Source: Sambucus nigra (taxonomy: Eukaryota > Streptophyta > Magnoliopsida > Dipsacales > Adoxaceae). From it: a stretch of DNA of 64,000 nt. A model generated the notes under the pieces. That model saw only the letters and a program-made list of their open reading frames with translations. It ran no database searches and was not told where the DNA came from. The stretch is from NCBI GenBank assembly GCA_949130495.1, contig OX422213.1:534558467-534622466 (forward strand). Direction: 5' to 3'. Position numbers and translations under genes: made by a program. Below are positions 22,541 to 33,743 of the stretch, piece by piece (within the stretch, counting starts at the first letter, position 1; each line of letters starts with the position of its first letter).

Positions 22541-24848
22541 GGTTCGATAAATATTTAGGTAAATGAATTTATTTAATGTACGTTGCCTCCACAAGTTTTC
22601 ATACCTCTTCTATGTCCTTTGCTTTTTCGAGGCTATTCGACAAACCTTTAACGTGATTGGCGAGTAAGTCCAATCCACATGAAGTTAATGACACATGACT
22701 TCGGGACTAATCCTAGGCATATTTTAAAGCCGCCAAGTGAACACATTTTGATTCTTTTTCAACAAAGAAATTAGGTCTTTTCTTTTATGGTCTAGTGAAC
22801 GAAATTCCAACCAGGTTTCTTTTCTCTGGGTGAGAATCTCCAAACACTACCTATTGTAATAGTTCTATGACCCCGTTAGTGGGGGGCACCCTTTTATCTC
22901 CTCCAACCCTGGTCTACCATATTTTAGTTGTTATTTATATAGTGTGGCTCCATCATTGGTTGCCTAAAAAATGACCTATTTCCTCTTTTTCTTATCCTGT
23001 ATGGGACTAATGGCAGCGATAAAGCATTGTCGAGAAACGACCTGGTTCCCCCAATCTCCATTATCCTACGATCTATGATTTATTTCAGCTTCCGGTGGTA
23101 AGTGGATGGAAAGTCTTGTATAGTGTATAACCATCCTCTTACAAGGATAATGTTATAAATAGAATCAATATAAACAATTAGGCAATTAATCATCTTCGAG
23201 ATGTTCCTAGTTTGGACTGGAAGAAGAACATTTCCTAGTGGCATAGTCATCTTTTCAATGAGGCTGGCCAAAGGGATGGTCGGTTATTTCAAATCCTCTA
23301 TCTTGAGATAAAGTTTGTTGAACAATTCTAAATACATAACCTTAGAGGAGCTTCCTTAATCAGTTAGTAGCTTATCCACATCCCAGTTTGTAATCCCGAG
23401 GGTGATTACTAGTGCAACATGATGTGGAGTCCTAACTCCGACCAGGTTATCCTCTGTGAAGACTATATACTTATTGTAATTTATGTCTTGTGGGCGACAA
23501 TGCTTGCCCATTGGACTCTTAGTAGGGTCAATTTGGAAGGCTTCTATAACCGTAGTGACTTTCTTTAATTCCATCCAAACATCATTATCTTGGATTTTCT
23601 TAGAACTTGAGGCACCATGGACGATATCAAACTCATGTCCTAATTCATCTTCTAGGATATTAACTGGCTTTTGGTTGACATCAGTGATGGTTTTAGCCCA
23701 ATTTCTATCCACGTAGTCACTCAGATGGGGGACTTGAGCCAATTATTTTAGATGGGACTTGAGGGCCTTATATTTCTTCGTTTATTGCCCATTTTCTTTA
23801 TGGTATGCGCACCTAAATGTGTTAATTCTCATCGTTGGGTCTCTACCCATATTCTTTGGTCACTTAAGAAGTTGATGATCCTTTATTTTTCTTAAGATCT
23901 TATAAATGGGCTCAATGAACATAGTGTTGATCGCTTGGAAAGCCTTGGAAGGGCCCCGCCTTATCCCTATTCTTTGACCCTCAATTCTACTTTATGATTT
24001 CCCCCTTAGGGGAATTTTCTCTATCACTACCTTTGGTTGCCTTTGGGCGCCCGTAGTCACCCTAGGCGCTGGTGACCACATCTTCCATCTTTGCGTATTT
24101 TTTTATGAGAGACATGAGACCATCGATGGTATCCATCTCCTTCTTAATGAGGGATTGATGCAACATATAGCTATTGGGAAACACTATCTTGAATGAGTCC
24201 ACAATGACCCCTTCTAAGCAGTCCTTAAACTCATTGTAAGTTTCTCAGGACCTCCTACCGTATTCCTGTAAGGTTTTCTAGGGCTTTTTCCTCATATTGA
24301 GGACAAAATCCATTCTCTTCAGATGGACACTGGTGGTGATAAACCGAGCAGTGAAGTCTTCAATGAGCTCTTAAAATTATTGATCAATCTATGCTGTAAT
24401 TTCTTAAACCACTTTTGTGTGATGTCCCCCAGACTGGAAGGGAATATTTGGCACATAAAACCGTAATTATAGTGATTCTACAAGATCATGTCCTATTTAT
24501 ACGGACATACGTGGAGGTTCTGGCTCTTCAATTTCTCTTAAAAAGGGGACTGCATTTGGGTGGTGAAGGCCCTCATGACTAGTTCCTTAGTGTATCTAGA
24601 CCCATGATTAGCAGGGTGTTGATCCATATCTTTCCTCACGATATTTCGAATATCGTATCTACGATGTCCCACCTCTTGATCTCATCTCATTTGACTCTCG
24701 TCTTCTGAGTACTTCTGATCACGATATGAACTTCTTCCTCGACTGCGAGTGTTACTTGCCTGAGGGCTAGGTGCCTGACCATGGCACTTTCATTTATCTA
24801 CGTGGAGACGTCACTTTAGACGTACATTTTCTTCCTATTGGAGGCGTA
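22541..24848 (-). pseudogene. Tat-2 gag-protease region
   Basis: Minus-strand pieces in order: RYDIRNIVRKDMDQ and KELVMRAFTTQMQSPF (capsid start), FMCQIFPSSLGDITQKWFKKL (AxxWYxxLP-type block), CAYHKENGQ (knuckle-like), LAQVPHLSDYVDRNW, and VALVITLGITNWDVDKLLTD followed by GSSSKVMYLELFNKL (about 23320-23400). The last matches the plant Ty3 protease V-x-R-x-LVD-x-GSS-x-x-x-L pattern, with a stop right after the Asp. A further block near 23080-23270 (SLIEKMTMPLGNVLLPVQ) precedes RT. Many stops. Confidence 0.75.
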
Positions 24849-24851
24849 TAG

Positions 24852-24985
24852 CACTACAAAAAATATGCTATATTGCAACTAATAAAAAAATGAATTGCAA
24901 GTGTTTAAAATACTTATAAATTTTGTAACTGTTTTAAACACTTAAAAAACTTATAAGTGTTCAAAACCATTGCAAAATGAAAATT
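24852..24985. repeat. CACTA left terminal and subterminal repeats
   Basis: TIR at 24852 followed by repeated words around GAATTGCAAGTGTTTAAAA, TTTTAAACACTTA, ATAAGTGTTCAAAACC and ATTGCAAAATG in alternating orientation. Subterminal motif arrays of this kind are where CACTA transposases bind; that role is inferred here. Confidence 0.8.
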
Positions 24986-25364
24986 TTGACACATGTAAGG
25001 ACTTTAAGGCACATGATTCTCACGTTATTAGAACATAAACCTTATAAAAAGTGTCAAAATTCTTTCCCTTTGCTCCTTATTCTCATCTTTCCTGGGAATG
25101 TAAAATTTCCCTTTTGTGCTAACTCTCCTTCTTCTCTCAAACCCCAATCTCGACAAACCCCAATCTCGATAACATCATCTTTCGATCTATCTTCAATGAT
25201 TGTCATTGCAGGTAAGATTTTGTATTTTTTCCCCACTATTTTGTTATTTTTTCTTAATTATGGTTTGAAATAAACATCAACAGCTATTGAAAGCTTAAAT
25301 CCCCTTTCTATTGTTGTCAATTTCTTTGTTAACTTTCTCTATATGTTGGATCTTATCAATATCA

Positions 25365-25478
25365 ATGGCAAAAACACAATTTTCTCTAGAGGCAGTTGTT
25401 CACATCATTTATACCGAGAAATCTAAGGGCGAGGAGAATGAGGCTTATCATATCCAAACCCTAGCTTATGTTATTGGC
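25365..25478 (+). pseudogene. Captured exon 1, subtilase-propeptide-like inhibitor (SPI-1-like)
   Basis: From the ATG at 25365 the frame reads SLEAVVHIIYTEKSKGEENE then AYHIQTLAYVIG. This matches my knowledge of the start of plant inhibitor I9 / subtilisin-propeptide-like proteins, small proteins related to the prodomain of subtilases (HIIYTE near the first strand, AYHxxTL helix, VLG-SEE junction). A GT follows at about 25481. The second exon is 2.7 kb away at 28177. The protein would bind and inhibit subtilisin-like proteases; the copy here is a fragment within a transposon. Family name from memory, no search made. Confidence 0.7.
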
Positions 25479-25956
25479 AGGTTTTCTCCATATACCTATT
25501 ATACATACATATATAAATATGCAAGTTCATTTTATTAGGTTAATTTAATGAATTTTACGTGTAATTCTATCTAGACACAAGATTTTAACACATTTAAATC
25601 ATGTGTAATCCTAGAATTGGTCATTATTTATTTAGTTATTTAAATTTGGTGGAGATGATACATGTGATGAAGAAAAGATGATTGAAATTTTAATGACCGG
25701 ACACATATAGGTTTTATGTCCACTTACTTCTTATAGATTTTGTATATGCGCCGTAAGTCAGCTAACCGACACCGTGGGAGGAAGCTCTACTAAGTCGGTG
25801 GTAATTTTATGGACCGGTAAGAGACGGGTGGACTAGTTGGCGACATTATTGAAGGAAAATTTATATGCCCTCCCCAACTCTAGAGGCTATAATCCAAGCA
25901 ATATAAGAGATACTCAGTGCTATAATTGACGACCTTTGTTTGATTGTTCGTTTAGG

Positions 25957-26071
25957 GATGAAAGGCTGGAAAGAACAACGTACGAGCTGGTAGAGGCAAA
26001 GCCAAAAGTCAATTTGATGTCTTTATTAATTGTGGAATCATCTCAAACTCAATTGTTATTGACTACAGGCA
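25957..26071 (+). pseudogene. Exon-like fragment of unknown origin
   Basis: An open run preceded by TTCGTTTAG (acceptor-like) reads RDERLERTTYELVEAKPKVN and LMSLLIVESSQTQLLLTT, ending near ACAG. Hydrophilic then hydrophobic, with no family recognised. Host-gene origin is suspected from splice-like borders and codon character compared with the AT-rich surroundings. Confidence 0.35.
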
Positions 26072-26446
26072 AAGTGAATAGTCTTTTTTTGGAAAGTCAG
26101 ATTTTATGTTTGTGTGTATGTTGCGACCACTCTCTTCTGATATCTAGAAGCAAAACTGAAAGATTTATGTAGCACGGGTAAATCTATATAGACAATGAGT
26201 TATTATAAGTTGTTTTTATTTTACTAAAACTGCCCCAATTCCTTGACTAGTAATAACAAAAACTGGAGCGATCAATTGCTATGCACTCCCCGACTCATTT
26301 CATTACATTCTTCTTTCATATATATATACACACATACATACACGTGTATTTTTTAATTATCCGTATGGGATACATGAAGCAAAAGTATATAAATAACTAA
26401 TAATTTTTAAACTTTTGACATGTTTGCCTTGTTTCCTCCTTTCAGT

Positions 26447-26657
26447 GGATGTCAATTAACGAATATGTTGCCCAGCCATTTGTGAAGAAATGCGATCTCT
26501 TCAACTACATTGCCAAGATATGTATAGCAAAGAAAGATAGTAACTATACTGGATTTTCTGCAGTGCCTACAACAACAGGCTTTTCTGGTAAAAAGAGTTA
26601 TGTGCATGTCAGCAATTCGGTTCTGAACAAGTTATTGACTCTGGATTATCAGTACTA
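26447..26657 (+). pseudogene. Exon-like fragment of unknown origin
   Basis: TCCTTTCAG at about 26438-26446 looks like a splice acceptor. The following 210 bp are open: WMSINEYVAQPFVKKCDLFN, YIAKICIAKKDSNYTGFSA and SYVHVSNSVLNKLLTLDYQY, then TAG. Composition is that of a real protein exon. I do not recognise the family. It may be the last exon of a third captured host gene. Confidence 0.4.
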
Positions 26658-27026
26658 GAAAGGATTAGTGATATTGTAAAGAAACTCTAAAGTATATAAT
26701 AGCTTTTTATAGTAGGCCTTTTGGTGTAAAAACACCTACAGGCACTTGTAAATATATATTTTTATTTTTATATTCACCCTATTGTAAAACTAACATCCCT
26801 ATCGACTGTGATATTGCGGGGAACCCCGTAGAAGTGTAATTTATTTGATGATATGTTAATTACCACGGAGATAGAAGTATATAAGTTCTTTGTTATTCGT
26901 GGGTGAGCCATGATAAAATCTCTGCTAAGGCTTATCTGGCCTGGGGAGGGGATTACATGAGCTAATATGGAGTGTTAAATCCTTCTTTAATTAGCAGACA
27001 TAGCACCTTCAAATGAAGGTGTTAGT

Positions 27027-27450
27027 GTCACACCTCATAGTAGGCCATATTCGCTAGAAGAACACCTCTCCCTAAGTGTCATCACAATATGGGACACCCC
27101 ACATGTCCAGCTAACTCGCTTGAGTGGATCTTGCTGATGTGGTGACCAATCGATCGACAATCGATTGCGCCGTGAACTTGTCGGCCTGAACACCCTCAGC
27201 GGATTGCGGAGGGGAGTATATTAATGGGTATTAGGAGTACATGATCCGGCATGGAGTCTATTTTACTATCTAATAGAAGTTGAAACTTTGAATGAACGTT
27301 TGTGTCACGCCTCATTGTAGGCTATATTTGCAAGAACCTCCCCAAGTGTCGATGCATTCCGGGACACCTTGTATGTCTAGTTAACCCGCCTGGGTGGATG
27401 TTGGGACTCAACAGGCGATTGACAATCCTTGCACCTTGGATTACCCTCGA
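27027..27450. repeat. Diverged direct duplication, about 274 bp apart
   Basis: The phrase TGTCACRCCTCATWGTAGGC at about 27029 recurs at 27303. Both are followed by ATATT/TATTTGC, CCCAAGTGTC or CCTAAGTGTC, GGGACACC, ATGTC(C/T)AG and a TGGGTGGAT/GAGTGGAT phrase, then a CAATCGATCGACAATCG or GGCGATTGACAATCC tail. A remnant of a tandem repeat or of a decayed element inside the CACTA transposon. Confidence 0.6.
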
Positions 27451-28176
27451 CAAGTTATTATTAACGAAATATGTTTAATTACAAGCTATGGGTCCCCTTA
27501 TATACTAAAAGGGGAAATAATGAAAACCTAAAATACCCTATAAGTAATAGAGGTACAAAAAGAATAAATGTTATGTTCGTGCATCTCATATACATATATG
27601 TAAACCTGGTTGTGTTTATTAATGTTTGTGTCACGTTTTATCGTGTTCTGGTCTGATGGGTTCATGTCTGACTTCTTTATCAGGTGAAAAATCTATATTC
27701 AAACACGATTCGTTTTCTTAATAAGTCGTGTTGGGTTCGACTGGTATTATCCATGGAGATGATGAATCGTTTTGAATCGTATACGGGGGTTAATGTATTA
27801 ACTCATTAACAAATCCAATTAGATCATGTAATTCATTAACATGTCTAAAATTCTCATTTGGTAAAATTCGCTATGAGAAAATTAACACTAAACTATATAA
27901 ACTCTTTCACCAGCCCAACATTAATAATTAGGCTTGCTAATGGAGTCTTGTTGGGTATAAACTTTAATTTAGATATATGTATTGTAAGTTGTATATTTTT
28001 TTGTATTTTATGATTGTTTAAAGTGATATCCATTTGTTTATAGGGGGTTTAAGTCCAATTTTTGAACTTTCAGGGGTGTATGTCTAATTATGCTATTATC
28101 AAATGGGGTAAGTAAAAACTGATTTTTTATTAGGTATAATCTTTACTTTACATATATGTAAATTGAATTGTGGTAG

Positions 28177-28273
28177 TGAGGATGCGGAAAAAGAGGCACT
28201 GATATACATTACAAGAACGCTGTGAGTGGCTTCTCTACCAAGCTTACTCCTGAACAGCTCTCAAAAATCTCAG
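28177..28273 (+). pseudogene. Captured exon 2, subtilase-propeptide-like inhibitor
   Basis: Starts with GGTAGTGAGGATGCG (GSEDA) and reads EKEALIY, then after a one-base loss continues in the next frame as YKNAVSGFSTKLTPEQLSKIS and a donor CAG|GTAAGG. SGFSxKLTxEQ is the hallmark helix of the inhibitor I9 domain in subtilase prodomains. The GSE junction continues exon 1 at 25478. The one-base deletion makes a stop in the original frame, so the copy is non-functional. Confidence 0.75.
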
Positions 28274-28289
28274 GTAAGGGTTTTTATTT

Positions 28290-29800
28290 TTTCTTTCTTT
28301 TTTGTTTTATTATATTGTTAAGGTTTGTGTTTGAATGGTATGATATGGTTGTGTAAGTATTTTTCTTCATTTGTCTTGAATTATATGTGTTAACTTATGG
28401 TGCTACAAGATTTTCGAGAATTTTTTCTTGGTTTTTAATTTTTTATTTACCCATGGATATTGCTTTTGCAGTTGGGCTCAATATTTGATTGATGTGGCGA
28501 CTAAACAAGCAAAAAAAACTTATTTTAGTTGAAGCATTCTTTTTTCAGGCATGTTGCGAGTTATTTAAGTAGGGATTTTTGGGCTTGGTTTTGCTCTAGG
28601 TTTTTTTCTACTTATTATTATTCAAGTTGAAGCTTGTATGGCCTTTCGATCCATTCTATCACCATGTAAATTAAGGAAAGCAATTCTCAAATGGTTTATA
28701 ATGTTAGTTAGTCCTATCCTTGGGGTTGCACACTTACAGATGTCTCTTATACTTTGTATATAACTTCTTATTTTAGATTTCTTTCATTATTAGCTTTATC
28801 TTCTCTCTTTTGTTTTTAAATGCCTCGCTCTCCTATTGTAAAACTTTATTAAAAATATATAATAAATGAAAATATGGCAGTTGCTTCTGTCCTTTTGAAG
28901 ACTATAGATAGAAAATCAGAAGAAAAATTATGATTAACGCAGAATGGACTCTTTTTCCGACTCACAGGGAAAAAAAGGTAGTTGTTCATGGCATATTTAC
29001 CTTTCTTCACTCTTATCTTTGTGAAAAGATGATCCATGAATAACCATCTATGAAACTCTTATGGATTTTTAGTAATTCGAAACTTCTTACGTCTTACTCC
29101 CATAGATTTTTAGTTTCATACAGCAATAATATGATTGTTTCTTACTCCCATAGCAATATATCAACATACTGAACTTCATAGCATCGCACTTGATAGGTGC
29201 CTTTTTGCTAAAATCGCACCTATTAGATGCGATTTCACGAGGTTTAATATAAAACTTAGCGAAATCTAATTCTAAATTCAATCGTATTTTTCCCCTTAAA
29301 TGCGATTTCACTTGGAAACTGCAATTTTAAGGACTGCAATTTCCAAAAAAATCATTTGCAACAGTTTGGCAAATATATAAAGCTGTAAGGACTGGAGTTT
29401 TGCTTCCGCCTGGGATGTTGTGGAAGGCCCACTCTAATACTTCTCTAATATATTCCAACATTTGGCTTCCTCAAATTTCCATTGCAATTTTGATATTCAT
29501 TTGGTGTATACTTAACTCTTTTTTGGCTATTGATGGTTGTTTGTAGCATATAGGAGTGACAGATTCCTCAAAATGTTACTGTTGTATTTCAGAATTTTCA
29601 CATCAATATCGTGATCATCTGTTTATTCAGAATCAGGTAGCGCCTAAAGCTTAGCATTTCTTTTATCATATTTTTTGCATTTGTTCGGTGTCTCAATCGG
29701 ATAGTTTATTTCATATCTTTCTCTGGCTCCAAGACCTAAACAAGATGTAATATAAACTATGTCGATTTTGCTAAACATGACAATTTTAAAAGATTGTTGA
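28290..29800. other. CACTA interior, intron-like AT-rich sequence
   Basis: No gene recognised. A self-complementary stretch around 29180-29300 repeats ATGCGATTTCAC / AAATCGCACC words. Probably intron remnants of captured genes plus small decayed repeats. Confidence 0.4.
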
Positions 29801-30331
29801 CAAGGCCGGTCCTGAGATTTAGAGGGTCTTATGCTAAGCAAAGAATATGATCCGTTTTAATTAACTTAAATAATAGTAACCAAAAATCAACTTATATTAT
29901 TATCATGGATTCAATATAATGTATTAAATTATATCTCAATACTATATAATTAGTTAACAAAAAGTCGTGTCAATTTTTGCTAGATATTTCACGATGAGAG
30001 ATTATTTTTTTATCTACTAACACTCTCTTCCAGTCATTTCTCTTCATTATGATGATCTTAAACATCTTTATTAATTTATTTTCTTCATCTATCCTTAGTA
30101 GTGATATTAAAACCTCATGTAAATGGTAATTTTCAATATCACGATAACTGAATATCTTTAACAATAGACCTTCCATGCATCTTAGTAGGTCTGTTACCTT
30201 TGTTAAAAAACTGCTCACATGAAAAGGTTATAGAAAAGTCCCTCCATGCTACCGTATATCAGAGCAGTTGAAATTTGGAATTTCGGGCCCTGAGCAGTTG
30301 CCCATTTAGCACTTGCCCAGGGCCGGTTCTG
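29801..30331. mobile_element. Non-autonomous hAT-like element (531 bp)
   Basis: The left end CAAGGCCGGTCCTGAG and the reverse complement of the right end CAGAACCGGCCCTGGGC form an imperfect inverted repeat around CCGGYCCTG. Flanking 8-bp sequences are ATTGTTGA (29793-29800) and GGTGTTGA (30332-30339), six of eight identical, as expected for an old hAT target duplication. No transposase is recognisable in the interior. Confidence 0.7.
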
Positions 30332-30556
30332 GGTGTTGATAATTAGAATGTTTAATTTGGTTTCTAGGAGGTTTCTTCACATGGTGTGAACAATCATATA
30401 AATTGTTATAAAATTTTGGTTTTTTAAGGATATGTTGCAGTTTCATGAGCCACCTATTTTTATTTTTATTATTTTATTTTATTCCCATTAAGAATCTTAT
30501 TATCAACTGATATCTGATGGGATATTTTCTTTCGCTTTCTTCCTTGTCTATGGCAG

Positions 30557-30600
30557 TTATAAGAAGAGCGCCTCACGAATTCAAAATTTCCTGTTTAGAG
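30557..30600 (+). pseudogene. Captured lipin (phosphatidate phosphatase PAH) exon a
   Basis: Bounded by GGCAG| and |GTAAGT, the exon reads VIRRAPHEFKISCLE. This is the C-terminal lipin (LNS2) region of plant phosphatidate phosphohydrolases (typically EVIRRAPHEFKIACLE). In the intact enzyme this region follows the DxDGT phosphatase motif and closes the catalytic domain that converts phosphatidate to diacylglycerol. Only the end of the gene is here. Confidence 0.85.
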
Positions 30601-30710
30601 GTAAGTATGAGAGGCCTAAGCATTTTGGTGGTTGTAGAAAGAAAAATATGCATTCAGATTTTATGTCGAGCAATTTGCCCATTTTTAATCTAAAAGTTTA
30701 TATTATGCAG

Positions 30711-30839
30711 GATATCAAAGCACTTTTTCCTTCTGATTACAAACCATTCTACGTGGGATTCGGTAATACAGATACTAATGAGCTTAGTTATAGGAAAATT
30801 GGGATTCTAAAGGAAAAAAATCTTATTATCATCCTTAAG
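30711..30839 (+). pseudogene. Captured lipin (PAH) exon b
   Basis: Follows TATTATGCAG and reads DIKALFPSDYKPFYVGFGNT, then DTNELSYRKIGILKEK, ending AAG|GTATTC. The family consensus here is [29 protein letters not shown]. Substitutions such as Asn to Lys and Arg to Thr in the GNRDTD core, plus a shifted end (LIIILK where IFIINPK is expected), show decay. Splice sites and the 110-bp intron to exon a are preserved, which indicates DNA-level rather than mRNA-level capture. Confidence 0.88.
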
Positions 30840-30956
30840 GTATTCATCTTCCACAAAATGTCTCGAGTCAGATTTTTTTATCTTTTAGGGCAAGTGCAAT
30901 GACCCTTTTGAATTATATATAGCAAGAAAACCCCTTGAACTATTTCAAATGCACCT

Positions 30957-30977
30957 CCCCCCCCCCCCCCCCCCCCC
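30957..30977. repeat. Poly-C homopolymer, 21 bases
   Basis: An uninterrupted C run within the intron-like region between lipin exons b and c. Preceded by AACTATTTCAAATGCACCT, a phrase that looks like the edge of a small decayed repeat. Confidence 0.9.
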
Positions 30978-31160
30978 ACTTCCATCCTCCTTGTGATTTT
31001 TTAGTGACACATAAGGGTCTTTGCAATAAAATATTTACTTCAATTTTTTTGGGAAGTAATCAAAATAATTTAGGGGTTTCTTACACAACATGCATGGTTT
31101 GCACATTACATTATTTTTATTAATTTCTTTAAGCTGCAAATAAGTTCATATGAAATTCAG

Positions 31161-31263
31161 GGTGAGGTGGCGATTAATCATGGTATTGATGCGAAGTCGT
31201 ACACCCACCCCTCTACACACACTAATGAATGGCATGTTCCCACCTACTTCAATAGTTGAGCAG
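31161..31263 (+). pseudogene. Captured lipin (PAH) exon c
   Basis: After GAAATTCAG the frame reads GEVAINHGIDAKSYTHPSTH, aligning with the family's GEVAVNRRVDTKSYTSLHTLV. The following bases correspond to FPPTS-VEQ in a shifted frame, then AG|GTAATAG. At least one indel and missense changes are present. Together with exons a and b it gives the contiguous last part of a lipin gene with introns in place. Confidence 0.8.
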
Positions 31264-31581
31264 GTAATAGCATTAGCAGCCGTGTGTCCCTCATCTCTAT
31301 AAGAAAGGTCGATCCTTATTTTATCTTGTAATTATCTATAAGACGGGTGCGTTAACAAGTATAAAGGATCTTACTTGTAAATTTCTCTACATAGATGCAT
31401 CTACAATTTGTATCCTATTGTTCCTTGTATGTATAACTCGCTATTATCTATGTAAGAAATCCTTATTTTCATAAGGATTACCCCAACGTCTCTTTATAGA
31501 TGATAGAGAGTTATATACTCTTCCTAATGATTGCCCCAGCTTCATATTCGACTAATATTTTCTTTGTGTTTTCTTCTTAGG

Positions 31582-31653
31582 AATGATGCAAGATGTGAAA
31601 GTATAAAGACAAAGGCAGATGGGAAAGGTGGAAAAGTGGATGAGAACATGTCA
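31582..31653 (+). pseudogene. Exon-like fragment of unknown origin
   Basis: After TTCTTCTTAG the frame reads RNDARCESIKTKADGKGGKV and DENMSR. Short, charged, no family recognised. It may be another captured exon in series with the lipin fragment. Confidence 0.3.
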
Positions 31654-32344
31654 AGGTCAGATAGTTGATCAATTCTAACATCTATTTTTAGACTTACACA
31701 TTCAGTTATTTATTTATAGCTTGCATTATTTAAAATGTATTATGCATTTCATTTTGGTTAATGTTGTTAGATTTGATCAATATATGAGGAGGTAACATGG
31801 AAAGAAATTTTAAGATCGCTATTAATTAGCATTAAGTGTTAAGAATTTTGTTATTCAAGTGTTGTATAATTTCAGATGTGTGTTTTATAATTTAAATGAA
31901 TATCGAATGTGATTGGGAATGTTTAAAATCTTTTCCCGATCTAAACTTCTTTTGTCCAAAGGAGGGTGGTTTCAAGGGGGAGTATAATCATATAGCCAGG
32001 TATAAAATAGTGTTGATGGGGCTTTGACGGGGATTTTGCTTCCAAAATCTTCTTGTGGATCTAGCTCTACAAATCACAATGTTTTCCCATTTGATATTCA
32101 TTAAACAAGGTACATTACTTCTCTACTTAGGACTACACCACTCTAATATTCTGGAAAATATAATCATATAATAGTTTATCATTTTTTCGTTCCTTTTCAA
32201 AAACCAATGTGTAGTTATCATTGTACACAATTGTAGTTTTGATTTTCTATACTAGTTTGTTGTTATTAACATAAACTAATCAGTTATTTGTTGTACTAGT
32301 TTTGATTTGCTGATTTTATTTTAATGGTGGGTGGTTTTACAAGG

Positions 32345-32485
32345 ATCGATTGGGTCGTACAAGGGGACCGGTGGAACGAATACAACTTGAGGAGAGAGAG
32401 ACGGTTGTGGTAGCATTAATAGAGATGACATTGGGGACTGTGGGAATGGGTAATGGCGACATTATTGACATGGCGGGTTTTTATT
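32345..32485 (+). pseudogene. Exon-like fragment of unknown origin
   Basis: After TTTTACAAG the frame reads DRLGRTRGPVERIQLEERET, then VVVALIEMTLGTVGMGNGDI and a stop. GC content is higher than the surroundings, which suggests a captured exon. Not recognised. The copia insertion begins 82 bp downstream. Confidence 0.35.
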
Positions 32486-32567
32486 TTGCTTCGTTTTTTT
32501 TATTTAATATAATGTTATTAATTTTTGATTGTGTTAGTGCATTTTGTAACAATTTACTAATAATGAT

Positions 32568-33629
32568 TGTAAGGACATATTTTCATAAGTCCGTTATCAA
32601 TTTGTTATGTCATATACCGATACATCGTCAAAGAGAATTCAAGAGACATCTACATCAAAGACGGATCCGAATTACTCATGTTCTTCATCATTCAAGGCTC
32701 CGCGAAGTTTACTTTGGTAAGGGTATGTTTTAAATACCTTTACTTTTCACTTAGAGCTTTTGGGATATTTTTACAAAATATTTTCTAAGTGTTGGTGCGG
32801 ATTTTTTCGTCAAATATTGAGAATGAGTATTTTTTCTAAGTTTTATAGCGGACCTCGATTTTAACGCCCATGTCGTTCGCGCGAGATCAGCATCTCGTTC
32901 GAACGAGATTGGAAGTCGTGCGATGTCGTTTGAACGACATGCGTACTTCGTTCGAGCGACATATGCTTCTCGTTCGAACGAGCTCGAATTTCGAGGCGGT
33001 GCATTTTGTATAAATAGTCAATAAATGGTTCCGTTTTCATTAAGAAGTCTATACGTTTTCCAGAATAGAAACACTGCCAAAGCAGTAATCTTTAGGCTTC
33101 TTCTTTTAGGGTTTTAATCCCTTTTTGATTTACAATTCACAAAACTCCCATCTTGCTTTAGTGAATTGTTTTGGTGTTCAAAAACACATATTTGCCTTTG
33201 TTCATCTTTTGTGGAGTGTGTCTCTACACCGTATGGCTGCGTGTCATTAAGGATCTTATTGCGTGAAGATTCTTTGCTGAAGATAGGACTGCGAGTCCTA
33301 GGAGGGTGTTGCGGGTATTCTCTTGCTGAGTTCAAGACTACGAGTCTTTATAGGTTGGCTGCGCATTCATCCATTGCAGATTTTTCTACGTAATTGTAAG
33401 TTGCGATTTATAGATTCATAGTGAAATAAAGGTTTTACCCGAAAGGGTTTTTTTCCTGAAATCTGTGTCTCAGCATATTTGCTGTGTCGCATGCGTTATT
33501 TGTTTATGGTTTGTCACACGCACCATAGATGCATGTTTAGGGGCTGAATTAATAGACTCTAATTAAATAAGTGAGCCAAATTAGATAATTGCGAATTTAA
33601 TCAATTATCACACAGTCGCACTCTTCTCA
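32568..33629 (+). repeat. 5' LTR of the amplified copia element
   Basis: TGTAAGGACATATTTTC ... GTCGCACTCTTCTCA, 1062 bp. It contains the palindromic U3 cluster (32875-32995), TATAAATA at 33009-33016, the polyadenylation word AATAAA at about 33424-33429, and the U5 tail. The end (CTCTTCTCA) is 8 bp longer than the array monomers at their junctions. Confidence 0.95.
32875..32995. promoter_or_regulatory. U3 palindromic-word cluster (TCGTTCGAACGAG type)
   Basis: Words GTTCGCGCGAG, CTCGTTCGAACGAG, GTCGTTTGAACGAC, TTCGTTCGAGCGAC and CTCGTTCGAACGAG occur at intervals of about 20-30 bp and end near the TATA box (33009). Each is a perfect or near-perfect palindrome. The same order is repeated in all eight array units. 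Confidence 0.75.
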
Positions 33630-33632
33630 AAT

Positions 33633-33644
33633 TGGTATCAGAGC
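33633..33644 (+). other. Primer binding site, initiator Met tRNA
   Basis: TGGTATCAGAGC, the canonical plant copia primer site, 3 bp after the 5' LTR end. Confidence 0.95.
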
Positions 33645-33743
33645 AGGTTACGCTAATTTATCGCGTATTCCTATTTTCCGCAAAATTGTGTGATATTGAT
33701 TTTTTTTTGAAAAATCAGTTTTGTGAAAAATAGTATTTTTTCA

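Noticed and set aside
29970..30218. Minus-strand 82-residue ORF in the hAT-like element as transposase
   Set aside because: No hAT dimerisation or catalytic motif is visible; an element of 531 bp cannot encode a full transposase.
25365..31263. Functional host genes (SPI-like inhibitor, lipin)
   Set aside because: Only partial exon sets, with frameshifts, inside a transposon between CACTA ends.
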